Assembly (NCBI RefSeq): GCF_007997155.1
Contig: NZ_VORT01000006.1
Location: 124,001 to 188,000 of the forward strand
Direction: 5' to 3'
Length of the DNA stretch: 64,000 nt
Source of the DNA: Aequorivita antarctica
Lineage (GTDB): Bacteria > Bacteroidota > Bacteroidia > Flavobacteriales > Flavobacteriaceae
Part shown: positions 8,205 through 17,157 of the stretch, piece by piece
How positions within the stretch are numbered: position 1 is the stretch's first letter
Layout of the letters: each line of letters starts with the position of its first letter
The notes under the pieces: model-generated
The model's database searches: none
The model's input: the letters and a program-made list of their open reading frames with translations, nothing else
Told to the model about the DNA's origin: nothing
Position numbers and translations under genes: made by a program

Positions 8205-8998
8205 CACGTTATTTACTGCTTTCCATTACTTTATTGCTGGCTTCGAATGCCATTTCACAGAATACAAATTTGAGCGATTACAGCTATGTTGTCGTACCCG
8301 AACAATTTGATTTTCTAAAAGGTCGTGATCAATTTCAGATTAATTCCATGACCCAATTTTATTTGGAAAAAAATGGTTTCAATGCTTATTTGGCAGACTC
8401 TGCACCCAATGCCAACCGTTGCGATGGCCTTTACGCCAGCGTGGAGCAATTGAGCACCATTTTCGGAACCAAGCTTCAAGTAGTTTTGAAAGACTGTAAC
8501 GAAAATGAGGTTTATAGGGGACAAGAAGGGAAAAGCAAGTATAAGGAATTTGACAAATCTTATCAGGACGCACTTAGGAAGTCATTCGTCAGTTTAAAAA
8601 ATTTACACATAAAACAAAAAGATGTGGTTCTTTTAACCAATAACACCAACAATTCAATAGTTTCTAAAGAAACAAAACCAAATACTGAAATGGTTGAGCT
8701 TACAAAGCCAAAAGTTTCAAGAGTTTCAGGGAATTTACTACCGGATGCCAAATTTTCAAATTATTCAAATTCGGGAAAAACTTACCTGCTTCGGAAAACA
8801 GCAGAAGGTTATTCCTTATATGAAGAATCTGCCAACGCGGCAGATGGGCTTCTTTTGAAGGGGAAAATAATAGTAATGGATAAAGTGATAAAATATATGG
8901 ACACCGCTGGAAACGTTGCTGATGCTATTTTTGATGCTTCAGGAAATCTTATAATTAAGGAAAATGGTGCTTCAACGGTTTACATGTCTGAAGACTAA
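8201..8998 (+). CDS. Hypothetical exported protein
   Basis: A 265-aa protein with a clear signal peptide (MTRYLLLSITLLLASNAISQ). The N-terminal half contains YVVVPEQFDFLKGRDQFQIN, a phrase I associate with uncharacterised flavobacterial secreted proteins. The C-terminal half has short repeats of strand-turn type (LLRKTAEGYSLYEES, GNVADAIFDASGNL). I do not recognise a function. Its ATG overlaps the stop of the barrel protein in an ATGA arrangement. Its TAA stop interlocks with the TAG stop of convergent rarA. Confidence 0.7.
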   Translation: MTRYLLLSITLLLASNAISQNTNLSDYSYVVVPEQFDFLKGRDQFQINSMTQFYLEKNGFNAYLADSAPNANRCDGLYASVEQLSTIFGTKLQVVLKDCNENEVYRGQEGKSKYKEFDKSYQDALRKSFVSLKNLHIKQKDVVLLTNNTNNSIVSKETKPNTEMVELTKPKVSRVSGNLLPDAKFSNYSNSGKTYLLRKTAEGYSLYEESANAADGLLLKGKIIVMDKVIKYMDTAGNVADAIFDASGNLIIKENGASTVYMSED

Positions 8999-10272
8999 AA
9001 ATCGTATTTGTCTTTCCAAAGTTGTTTTAGGTAGCTTTTTAGCGCATTTTCCTTTGGGTTGTTTCCCGGTCTATAAAATGTAGTCCCTTTTATTTCCTCG
9101 GGCAAAAATTCGTGCTGCACGAAGTTTCCTTCATAATTGTGGGCATATTCATATTCCTTTCCGTAACCCAATTGCTTCATAAGCTTCGTTGGCGCGTTTC
9201 TGATAGATAACGGCACTGATAGGTCTCCCGTTTGACGAACAAGCTGTTGCGCTTCGCCAATGGCTTTGTATGAGGCATTGCTTTTAGGTGAAGTTGCCAA
9301 ATAAATTGCACATTGGCTTAAAATAATTCTTGCTTCTGGATAACCTATTGTATTTACTGCCTGAAATGTACTATTGGCAAGTAACAGCGCATTTGGGTTT
9401 GCATTACCAATATCTTCGGAGGAGAGGATGACCATTCTTCTCGCGATGAATTTTATATCCTCACCACCTTCGATCATTCTGGCTAACCAATATACGGCGG
9501 CGTTTGGATCGCTTCCGCGAATGGATTTTATGAATGCTGAAATGATGTCGTAATGTTGCTCGCCAGTCTTGTCATAAAGCACTGTGTTTTTTTGCGCTTT
9601 TTGCATCACCAGTTCATTGGTAATTGTGATTTTTTCGCTTTTTTCCGAAAGGACCACCAATTCCAAAATGTTTAGAAGCTTACGTGCATCACCGCCGGAA
9701 AGCCTGATAATTGCTTCGGTTTCTTTTAAGACTACTTTTTTCTTTGATAAGATTTCATCTTCTTTTAAAGCTCTTTTCAGCAAAGCTTCCATATCCTCAC
9801 GACTGAAAGATTCCAATACATAGACCTGACAGCGGGACAATAATGCGGGAATTACCTCAAAACTTGGATTTTCTGTTGTAGCTCCTATCAAGGTAATCCA
9901 GCCTTTTTCGACAGCGCCCAAAAGCGAATCTTGCTGCGATTTGCTGAAACGGTGAATTTCATCAATAAACAGAATAGGGTTTTTAGTTGAAAATAAAGTG
10001 TCGCTTTTCTTTGCTTTTTCAATTACTTCCCGAACAGCGGCAACACCACTATCTACAGCGCTTAAGGCATAGAACGGTCTACCGCTTTTATTCGAAATAA
10101 TATTTGCAAGTGTAGTTTTTCCTGTTCCTGGTGGTCCCCAAAAAATCATTGAGGGAATCATTCCTGTGCTTAATTGGGAAGTGAGTGAACCTTTGGGGCC
10201 AACCAAATGCTGCTGGCTTAAATAACCTTCGAGAGTGTTCGGCCGGATCCGTTCGGCGAGAGGTGCGTTCAT
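8995..10272 (-). CDS. rarA: Replication-associated recombination protein A (MgsA/RarA)
   Basis: A 425-aa AAA+ ATPase related to clamp-loader subunits. Walker A is GPPGTGKT at 46-53 and Walker [10 protein letters not shown] at 101-109. Sensor 1 is in [12 protein letters not shown] and the arginine finger region is ALLSRC. The C-terminal half ([21 protein letters not shown] onward) is the MgsA tetramerisation domain. It acts at stalled replication forks together with SSB and RecQ-type helicases. It is convergent with, and overlaps by 4 bp, the exported-protein gene before it, and divergent from the rhomboid gene. Length is normal. Confidence 0.97.
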   Translation of the reverse strand: MNAPLAERIRPNTLEGYLSQQHLVGPKGSLTSQLSTGMIPSMIFWGPPGTGKTTLANIISNKSGRPFYALSAVDSGVAAVREVIEKAKKSDTLFSTKNPILFIDEIHRFSKSQQDSLLGAVEKGWITLIGATTENPSFEVIPALLSRCQVYVLESFSREDMEALLKRALKEDEILSKKKVVLKETEAIIRLSGGDARKLLNILELVVLSEKSEKITITNELVMQKAQKNTVLYDKTGEQHYDIISAFIKSIRGSDPNAAVYWLARMIEGGEDIKFIARRMVILSSEDIGNANPNALLLANSTFQAVNTIGYPEARIILSQCAIYLATSPKSNASYKAIGEAQQLVRQTGDLSVPLSIRNAPTKLMKQLGYGKEYEYAHNYEGNFVQHEFLPEEIKGTTFYRPGNNPKENALKSYLKQLWKDKYDF

Positions 10273-10322
10273 AGTTTGTAAAATTACAATTTTAATAAAT
10301 CGGTTTCACTGACAATTTATCA

Positions 10323-10330
10323 TAAATTTG
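10323..10330 (+). promoter_or_regulatory. -7 box of the rhomboid gene
   Basis: TAAATTTG fits TAnnTTTG exactly and lies 32 bp upstream of the rhomboid ATG. I see no good TTTG box 19-21 nt upstream, so this is a partial match only. Confidence 0.45.
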
Positions 10331-10362
10331 ATTTGAGGATTGCTTTTTGTAATTAATAAAAT

Positions 10363-11130
10363 ATGTCGAATTCAAACCAATTAAAATTTACACCCGAAGT
10401 GTTTGGCTATCCATTACTATTTGTGATGATGCTTTGGATTGTATTTTGGGTTGAATCTCGTTTTGGGTTGAATTTCAATTCTTACGGAATTTACCCAAGA
10501 GAATTAAAAGGTTTGCGCGGAATTCTTTTTAGTCCCTTCATTCACGGAAGCTTGAAACATCTTTTTAATAATTCAATTCCATTATTTGTACTATCCTCTG
10601 CATTGTTCTATTTCTACCGAAATATTCGGTGGAAAGTTTTAATATTTGGGCTTTTATTGACTGGTATTGCAACGTGGTTAATTGGTAGATCTTCGCTACA
10701 TATTGGAGCAAGTGGCGTGGTTTATATGCTTGCTGCATTTTTATTTTTTAAGGGGGTTTTTTCAAAACAGTTTCAGCTTACTGCCTTGGCTTTGGCTGTT
10801 GTATTTCTTTATGGAGGAATGCTTTGGTATGTGTTTCCAGTAAACCCAGAAATTTCTTGGGAAGGACATCTTTCCGGGTTTGTTATGGGCTTGTTATTTG
10901 CTTTCTATTTTAAAAGCAATCCAGTTCAGAATAAAAAATATGATTGGGAGCGTGATGATTATAATCCTGACAAAGATCCTTTTTTAAAACAGTTTGATGA
11001 AAATGGAAATTTTGTGGAACTTCCAAAAGAATTACCTGAAGAAGGACCCACGATAGAAACTATTGAACCAAAACCTACCCAGATAAGAGTAATATACAGT
11101 TATAAGAAAAATTCAGAAGAAACTGAATAA
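10363..11130 (+). CDS. Rhomboid family intramembrane serine protease
   Basis: A 255-aa polytopic membrane protease. About six hydrophobic segments fill residues 12-185. The catalytic dyad is visible as Ser117 in GASG and His169 in EGHLSG, and the conserved HGSLKHLFNN segment (61-70) sits in the second helix region. A charged cytoplasmic tail of about 70 residues with acidic and proline-rich stretches follows. It cleaves single-pass membrane proteins; the substrate is unknown. It converges on rlmB with a 3-bp gap and no obvious terminator. Confidence 0.92.
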   Translation: MSNSNQLKFTPEVFGYPLLFVMMLWIVFWVESRFGLNFNSYGIYPRELKGLRGILFSPFIHGSLKHLFNNSIPLFVLSSALFYFYRNIRWKVLIFGLLLTGIATWLIGRSSLHIGASGVVYMLAAFLFFKGVFSKQFQLTALALAVVFLYGGMLWYVFPVNPEISWEGHLSGFVMGLLFAFYFKSNPVQNKKYDWERDDYNPDKDPFLKQFDENGNFVELPKELPEEGPTIETIEPKPTQIRVIYSYKKNSEETE

Positions 11131-11133
11131 ATC

Positions 11134-11871
11134 TTATCTACGCTGACGCACTACTTCATAAAGAAATGCCCCGCAAGCCACAGAGACATTTAATGAATTG
11201 ATTTCACCTAGCAGGGGTAAGGAAGCGCGTTGATCTACTAAACTTAGAACCGACTTTGAAACACCTTTTCCTTCCGAGCCCATAATGATAGCAAGCGGAG
11301 TTTTTAAATCCAAGGAATAAATCTCGGAATTTGTTTTTTCGGTTGCTGCAATTGTTGTAATTCCAGAGCCTTGTAAATAAAAGATGGCGTCTTTAATATG
11401 TTCCACTTTACAGATTGGGATTTTAAAAATGGCGCCAGCCGAAGTTTTTACAGTATCACCGGAAACAGGAGCACCACCAGTTTTTTGGATAATTACCGCA
11501 TTAACACCAGTACATTCGGCAGTACGAAGAATGGCTCCAAAATTTCGGACATCTGTAATTTGATCTAGAATAAGGAAAAGTGGGGCTTTATCGCTTTCGA
11601 GTGCTTTTTCAACAACATCTTCCAAAGTATGGAACGCCACTGGAGAGGTTACTGCTACAATACCTTGGTGGTTTCCCCTTGTAAGTCTATTGAGTTTTTC
11701 AAAGGGGACTATGCTTACAGCAACGTTTGCCTTTTCAAGATCTTTTATAAGATTTTCAATCTTGTCACTATCTATTCCTTTTTGCACAAACACTTTGTCA
11801 AAAAAAATTTGTGAAGCCAATGCTTCTTTGATAGGGTAAATTCCGAAAATGGTGTTTGTTATATCGCTCAT
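11134..11871 (-). CDS. rlmB: 23S rRNA 2'-O-methyltransferase RlmB (SpoU/TrmH family)
   Basis: A 245-aa SPOUT-class methyltransferase. An N-terminal L30e-like RNA-binding domain (about 1-75) precedes the knotted catalytic domain. Motif 1 is ITDVRNFGAILRTAEC, motif 2 IIMGSEGKGVS and motif 3 LPLLGEINSLNVSVACGAFLYE. RlmB makes Gm2251 in the 23S rRNA peptidyl-transferase P loop. TrmH-family enzymes are hard to tell apart by sequence alone, but the length and the N-terminal domain favour RlmB. Confidence 0.9.
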   Translation of the reverse strand: MSDITNTIFGIYPIKEALASQIFFDKVFVQKGIDSDKIENLIKDLEKANVAVSIVPFEKLNRLTRGNHQGIVAVTSPVAFHTLEDVVEKALESDKAPLFLILDQITDVRNFGAILRTAECTGVNAVIIQKTGGAPVSGDTVKTSAGAIFKIPICKVEHIKDAIFYLQGSGITTIAATEKTNSEIYSLDLKTPLAIIMGSEGKGVSKSVLSLVDQRASLPLLGEINSLNVSVACGAFLYEVVRQRR

Positions 11872-11885
11872 AGGTTTTTAATCGT

Positions 11886-11921
11886 AAAGCTTTATAAAGC
11901 TTTTAATTTTGTTCAAAGGTA
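11886..11921 (-). promoter_or_regulatory. rlmB -7 box and palindromic leader
   Basis: On the minus strand TACCTTTG (plus-strand 11914-11921) is an exact TAnnTTTG match 43 bp ahead of the rlmB start. The leader that follows holds a perfect 18-bp palindrome (11886-11903) made of two AAAGCTTT halves around TA. No clear -33 box is seen. Confidence 0.5.
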
Positions 11922-11961
11922 AATAGATTTAGCTTGGGTTGTGTTATAAAATTTTAGATAT

Positions 11962-11996
11962 AAAAAAACACCCCTTAATTTTTTTAAGGGGTGTTT
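11962..11996 (-). terminator. Terminator of the SusC/SusD operon
   Basis: An 11-bp perfect stem (AAACACCCCTT at 11966-11976 with its complement at 11986-11996). Read on the minus strand it ends in a run of T. It lies 33 bp beyond the stop of the 153-aa lipoprotein gene. Confidence 0.9.
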
Positions 11997-12029
11997 AAGA
12001 TGAATTAAAAATTAAGTTTAGAAAATTTA

Positions 12030-12491
12030 TTATTGTCTAAGTCTAACTGTAAATCTACCTCCAGATACAACATTTCCACCACCTTCAATGGCAACTGTGA
12101 AATATTCCCCTCTTTCATCTTCAATGGAGTTGTCTATTCCTGTAATAGTAATTCCACCGCGCTGCGAGTTTGCAGGAATGGTTACCATTGCTTCAAAAGT
12201 ATAATTTTCTGGATTGGTTGCTACTAGTGGTGGATCTGCTATTTCCAAGATAGTAGGAATGACTATAACTTTAAATTGTCTATCTACATCAGCCAGGTCG
12301 GAAGCAAATAATACATTATCAAAGGTTCTGGTTCTTTCGCCACCTTCAGGAATATTATTAATATTATTGTCAATTGGCTTTGTGAATCCAACCACTGTTT
12401 TACGGTCTGCATTAAAGTCATCGTAAGTTTCACAAGAAACCACGAAGAGGCCTAAAATGATGAATGTAATTATTATATTGATTTTTTTCAT
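12030..12491 (-). CDS. Lipoprotein of the SusCD locus
   Basis: A 153-aa protein with a lipoprotein signal; the lipobox is FVVSC with Cys20. The mature part looks like one beta-sandwich domain. The segment YTFEAMVTIPANSQRGGITITGID and the later EDERGEYFTVAIEGG resemble a Calx-beta repeat, which often binds calcium through such acidic loops. It is the last gene of the susC-susD transcript (20 bp after susD) and so probably a surface lipoprotein assisting the pair. The Calx-beta resemblance is a visual judgement. Confidence 0.72.
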   Translation of the reverse strand: MKKINIIITFIILGLFVVSCETYDDFNADRKTVVGFTKPIDNNINNIPEGGERTRTFDNVLFASDLADVDRQFKVIVIPTILEIADPPLVATNPENYTFEAMVTIPANSQRGGITITGIDNSIEDERGEYFTVAIEGGGNVVSGGRFTVRLRQ

Positions 12492-12511
12492 TATGATAAT
12501 TTTTAAGATTA

Positions 12512-13945
12512 TTAATACCCAGGGTTTTGTTGCAAATTAGGATTTAGATCTGTTGCAGTTTGTGGAATTGGCAATTGGAATTTTTCATTCCCTAATTGCA
12601 AATTCTGTGCAGCAGATGGAACTCCGCTTCCGTCATTCAAGTCACCAAAACTACCGCGCACAATAGGAAGAGACCATCTTTTTAAGTCAAAGAAACGTTG
12701 AGATTCAAATGCGAATTCCAATCTTCTTTCAAGACGTATTGCATCACGAAGTGCAGTACCGGTTTCGCCACTTGGAGGGTTTGTATATCTTTTTGTTCTT
12801 ACGGCATCCAAAGCAATGCGAGCTGCCCCTTCATTTCCTAAGTTATATTCAGCTTCTGCAATGTTTAGTTTTGCTTCTGCCGCACGAAGAATTTTTAGAT
12901 CAACGCGACCAGCAAATTGGCCATCCTCTCTTGCGAACAATTTTTTAATTGCATTAAACTTTAAGGCACCATTTTTTCCTTGGAAAGTATAGGCATCTTT
13001 TCTTATATCATCATCTGCAAAAAGTTGAAAAAATGGATAAGAAACCACGTATTCAGGAACTAAAGTATTTACGCCAAATTGGCTCCAGGTTACACCAGGA
13101 GAGATATCTAATCCAGGAGGATCTACATCAATCCAGAAAATAACACCGCTTTTAGATACGTCTTCCCATACTCCTACAATTGCATTACGAGGTGCAACAG
13201 CCGTGGTAACTGCATTGGCTGCATCAATGGAATTTTGCCATTGACCCATATATAGGTATGCGCGTGATAATAAGAGGTTTACACCATCTTTATTCAAACG
13301 ACCTGCTTCATTAGTGGCTGGAATACCTTCCAATGCATCTTTAAGATCTTGTACTATCAAGTCATAAGTTGCACCAACTGTTAATCTTGCAGGTTCTATA
13401 GAAAAATCTGCTGAGGTTACGTAAGCAACTCCCAGACTACCATTGGCATCTGCTGATTGTGTTGGTATTTTAGCAAAGAATGAAGCGATGTTCATATGTC
13501 CTAAAGCTCTTAATGCCTTTGCTTCAGCAACTACTTTTTCTTTGTTTGAACCTTCAAAAGTAGCACTTTGTTCTAATAACGTGTTTGCTCGAAAGATCAT
13601 TTGATACGTACGTTCATATAATCCGCTCATAGGTTCGCTAGAGGCGGAATATTGCCAGTTGTGCAAATTTCTTCTACTTCCTCTACCTTTTGTGGCAAAA
13701 GTTACGTTGTCTGACAATACGTCTGGAGCATCAAGCATTCCACCTGCATCACTCCCACCATAAAGGGAGCCATTAGTTAAACTTGAATAGATACCTCTGG
13801 CGGCATTTTCATAATCGGCAACAGTAATGTAAGATTGTGAAGTTGCAAGCGCATCAAACGGTATTTGATCTAGTTCACTATCACAGGAAGTAAAACCTCC
13901 TATGACAAGAGTTAAAACTGCGATTTTATAAATTATTTTTTTCAT
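12512..13945 (-). CDS. SusD/RagB family nutrient-binding lipoprotein
   Basis: A 477-aa surface lipoprotein with lipidated Cys21 (GGFTSCDS). The four-helix TPR-like scaffold typical of SusD is seen in AEAKALRALGHMNIASFFAK, NLLLSRAYLYMGQWQNSIDAAN and AEAKLNIAEAEYNLGNEGAARIAL. The C-terminal RLERRLEFAFESQRFFDLKRW is a family hallmark. It caps its SusC partner and captures the substrate at the cell surface. It lies 20 bp after susC. No glycoside hydrolase, sulfatase or sigma/anti-sigma pair is nearby, so the substrate cannot be called. Confidence 0.95.
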   Translation of the reverse strand: MKKIIYKIAVLTLVIGGFTSCDSELDQIPFDALATSQSYITVADYENAARGIYSSLTNGSLYGGSDAGGMLDAPDVLSDNVTFATKGRGSRRNLHNWQYSASSEPMSGLYERTYQMIFRANTLLEQSATFEGSNKEKVVAEAKALRALGHMNIASFFAKIPTQSADANGSLGVAYVTSADFSIEPARLTVGATYDLIVQDLKDALEGIPATNEAGRLNKDGVNLLLSRAYLYMGQWQNSIDAANAVTTAVAPRNAIVGVWEDVSKSGVIFWIDVDPPGLDISPGVTWSQFGVNTLVPEYVVSYPFFQLFADDDIRKDAYTFQGKNGALKFNAIKKLFAREDGQFAGRVDLKILRAAEAKLNIAEAEYNLGNEGAARIALDAVRTKRYTNPPSGETGTALRDAIRLERRLEFAFESQRFFDLKRWSLPIVRGSFGDLNDGSGVPSAAQNLQLGNEKFQLPIPQTATDLNPNLQQNPGY

Positions 13946-13965
13946 TTTATCAATTTTTTTTAAAA

Positions 13966-16900
13966 TTAGAAACTAACGTCCAAACCAAATTGGAATGACT
14001 TAACGTTTGGATAGCTGTAAAGTGTAGCTTCACCGGGAGCAACTGCATCACCAAATGCGACGGTCTCGCCGGAAGAAAGTCCTACTTCTGGATCTCCCCA
14101 GAACTTGGTAAAGGTCATTAGGTTTTGTCCTTGTGCATATATTCTTAAACTTTGTAATGGTGTTTTTTCCAAATACTCGCTTGGGAAATTGTATGATAAT
14201 GTAACATTACGCATACGGATGTAATCTCCTTTTTCCAAGAATCTATCTGAATTCACAGTCTGATCAACAGCTGCGTAAATTGGACTTGGCATTACGTTAG
14301 TATCGCCAGGTTGCTGCCAGTAATTGAATGCAGTAACAGCTTGGTTGTCGTCAATTGCCTGCCCATCAGATTCTGCGTTAGATCTTACAAAGTTGTTTAT
14401 CCAGTTTCCTGCTTTAAATACGAAATCAGCACGAAGACCAAAACCTTTGTAGCTTAGATTGGTAAAGAAACCTCCTTCTTTATCTGCAAGAGCAGATTTC
14501 CCTTGGAACACGCGATTTTCACCTTCAGGAAGATCCTCAGCAAAGTAAGTATTGCCATCTGCTCCTAAGAATAAAGATTTTCCTGTGCCAGCATCAACTC
14601 CAGCATAACGTACCAAATAGTGCTCATTAATTTTTCTACCTTCACTAAAGCGAATATTATAGGCGTCAGCAGGAGTCACATCTTCTCCATCAGGAAGCTC
14701 AATTATCTCAGTATCTAAGAAGATAATGTTTCCTCCAAGAGTCCAAGTAAAATTGCTCGTACGAACAATATCACCTTGCAAGGATATTTCAAGACCTTTG
14801 TTTTGGATTTCTCCTAGGTTTCCAGGAACACCTCTTCTGCCATCAGGATCAATAATTCCTGCTTCCCATGCAGTAGGGATATTGAATAGAAGGTCGGTGG
14901 TATTTCTTACAAAGTAATCAGTAACACCTCGAACACGTTTGTTGAAGAGGTTAAATTCTAAACCAACGTTTGCGGTAGTAGTTGTCTCCCACTTAAGATC
15001 TGGGTTAGCAACAGTAGCAGGATATGAACTTGAACCTCCTGGATAAGATCCAAAAGCGTTAGTAGCTTGAGAATCATAACGCTTAATACCGTTTCTATTA
15101 CCCACAGAACCGTAAGCAGCTCTTAATTTAAGGTCATTGATTGCATCAACACCGAAGAAGTCTTCCTTGGCAATGTTCCAACCTAAACTACCACTCCAGA
15201 AAGTACCGAATTGATAATCTTTACCAAAGTTAGAAGAACCATCGCGACGTACAGATGCTGAAGCAAGATATTTCTCTTTGTAATCGTAGTCAGCAAATAC
15301 ACCGTAAGATACCAAAGTCAATCGAGATCTATTGGTAAATCCATTGTTCAAGTCTGCAGCACTGGTTTGTGTGCTCAACAATGGAGATGGGAAACCTGTA
15401 CTACGTACAAATGTACGGTAGAACTCATTAAGGTTATATTCATAAAGTCCCAACACATTTAAATGGTGGTTGTTTGAATTCAAAGTATAGTTCAAGCGGT
15501 TACTGATGGTTAAATCCAACCTGTCTTGTTGATCATCAAATTTATTACCAACAGCTGCATTATTCAGAATGATATCCAAAATACCTCCTGGTTTAGAATA
15601 ACTTTCTCTTCTTATTAAGCCATGGTTGATAGAAGTAGTGAAACCATAAGTCCAATTCTTGGACAACTTTACCAATGCATCAACACTGGCAAGTGTAACT
15701 TGGTCAACATCTGTAGATGGTTCTGTCTCCAAAGCCCCTCTTGTTGCAAAATTTCGATGAGTTGGGTTATATTGTGGGTTGCCATTATCATCCAATTTTA
15801 TGTTGCCTTCATCATCGTATAGAAACTCAGTTTCATATTGATTCATGACATATACTGATTGAAAAGGGTTTTGAGTATTGTTTCTATCTCTTGGCTCATC
15901 ACTTGTTGAACGTGAATAACCAACATTAACACCCATTGTCAACCATTTTTTAGCGTCAAAATTAACGTTCAAACGGGTTCCTAGTCTTTCGAAACCATCA
16001 ATTTTGTCAATAATACCAGTGTTTTTATCATGGCTTACAGAGAAGTAATAATCAACTTTTTCACTACCTCCTGAAATAGATATGTTGTTGTTTTGTATAA
16101 CACCATCTTTTAACATAAGGTCTGCCCAATTTGTTTCTCTAGACAACAACTCTGCGCGCTCTGGCGACCCAGGTGTTGTTTGAACTCCAGGTAATGATCC
16201 AGCAGGCCCACCTAACGCGTATATCTCTGCTTCATATTGAAGTTTTTGTTCAGCATTCATCATGGTGAAGTTTGGTTCAATTCTCGAGGTTGTTCCATAA
16301 CGCGAACTGTAGCGGATTACCGCATCTTTATTTCTATTACCATTTTTTGTTGTGATTACCACTACACCGTTTGCTCCACGGGAACCGTAACGCGCTGTAG
16401 TTGCAGCATCTTTCAAGATGGTAATGTTCTCAATATCTTCGTTAGGAACATTTGCAAGGTCTTCCTCCCTAATAGGGGCTCCATCCACAATATATAGTGG
16501 TGAAGACGCACCTGCAACAAGAGACCCTGTTCCACGAATACGAACGAAAGCTCCTTGTCCCGGTTTACCGTTTGCAGAAGTTACCTGCACACCGGCCGCC
16601 TTACCTTGTAGCATATTGTCTATACTGGTGGTTGGTGCCATTTGCGATAATTCCGAAGCGGAAATTGATACAACAGCTGATGTTTGTACCGTTTGGTTTC
16701 GTGTAGAATAGCCTGTTACAACAACTTCTTCCAGAGCCGCAGCATCTGGTAATAAAGAAACGTCGATCTTATTCTGAGCTCCTACTTTTACTTCCTTGGC
16801 AACAAAACCTACATAACTAAAGACAAGGGTCTGTCCCACATTGGCTGAGACGGTATAATTACCATCAAAATCCGATTGTGTGCCAGAACTTGTGCCTTTA

Positions 16901-17037
16901 ACAATAACGTTTGCACCAGGCAATGGCAGACCTGTGTCGTCCGTCACCGTACCTGTAATAGTTTTTTGCTGTGCGAAGGTAAGCTGCACAACTAACGCTA
17001 ATATAAGCGTTAAAATTCCACTAAACTTTGTTCTCAT
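13966..17037 (-). CDS. SusC/RagA family TonB-linked outer-membrane transporter
   Basis: A 1023-aa outer-membrane importer. A signal peptide (about 1-22, ending LTFAQ) is followed by a carboxypeptidase-regulatory-like domain (TITGTVTDDTGLPLPGANV, about 25-105). Then come the VVVTGYSTRN TonB-box region, the plug with GSLVAGASSPLYIVDGAPI and RYGSRGANGVVVITTKNG, and a 22-strand barrel ending in Phe1023. There is no N-terminal FecR-interaction extension, so no anti-sigma signalling is expected. It heads a three-gene operon with the SusD and the small lipoprotein. Uptake of peptides or oligosaccharides by a TonB-driven pedal-bin mechanism is inferred from the family. Confidence 0.97.
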   Translation of the reverse strand: MRTKFSGILTLILALVVQLTFAQQKTITGTVTDDTGLPLPGANVIVKGTSSGTQSDFDGNYTVSANVGQTLVFSYVGFVAKEVKVGAQNKIDVSLLPDAAALEEVVVTGYSTRNQTVQTSAVVSISASELSQMAPTTSIDNMLQGKAAGVQVTSANGKPGQGAFVRIRGTGSLVAGASSPLYIVDGAPIREEDLANVPNEDIENITILKDAATTARYGSRGANGVVVITTKNGNRNKDAVIRYSSRYGTTSRIEPNFTMMNAEQKLQYEAEIYALGGPAGSLPGVQTTPGSPERAELLSRETNWADLMLKDGVIQNNNISISGGSEKVDYYFSVSHDKNTGIIDKIDGFERLGTRLNVNFDAKKWLTMGVNVGYSRSTSDEPRDRNNTQNPFQSVYVMNQYETEFLYDDEGNIKLDDNGNPQYNPTHRNFATRGALETEPSTDVDQVTLASVDALVKLSKNWTYGFTTSINHGLIRRESYSKPGGILDIILNNAAVGNKFDDQQDRLDLTISNRLNYTLNSNNHHLNVLGLYEYNLNEFYRTFVRSTGFPSPLLSTQTSAADLNNGFTNRSRLTLVSYGVFADYDYKEKYLASASVRRDGSSNFGKDYQFGTFWSGSLGWNIAKEDFFGVDAINDLKLRAAYGSVGNRNGIKRYDSQATNAFGSYPGGSSSYPATVANPDLKWETTTTANVGLEFNLFNKRVRGVTDYFVRNTTDLLFNIPTAWEAGIIDPDGRRGVPGNLGEIQNKGLEISLQGDIVRTSNFTWTLGGNIIFLDTEIIELPDGEDVTPADAYNIRFSEGRKINEHYLVRYAGVDAGTGKSLFLGADGNTYFAEDLPEGENRVFQGKSALADKEGGFFTNLSYKGFGLRADFVFKAGNWINNFVRSNAESDGQAIDDNQAVTAFNYWQQPGDTNVMPSPIYAAVDQTVNSDRFLEKGDYIRMRNVTLSYNFPSEYLEKTPLQSLRIYAQGQNLMTFTKFWGDPEVGLSSGETVAFGDAVAPGEATLYSYPNVKSFQFGLDVSF

Positions 17038-17157
17038 TTTTATAAATTATTTGAATTAGCCAACGGCAAAAATCATAATAAAAAGTTAATTACACAAGTA
17101 TTTGCTCCCAATTTTTAAGTTTTATTCGGTAATGATGGAGGGATTAATTGGAATATC

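Noticed and set aside
12030-17037. Full polysaccharide utilisation locus
   Set aside because: Neighbours are rlmB and an Omp85-like gene; no carbohydrate-active enzyme is present in the window.
17038-17157. Promoter for the susC operon
   Set aside because: The 120-bp gap has a TTTTTG near the right place but no TAnnTTTG with a proper -33 partner, so I do not report one.
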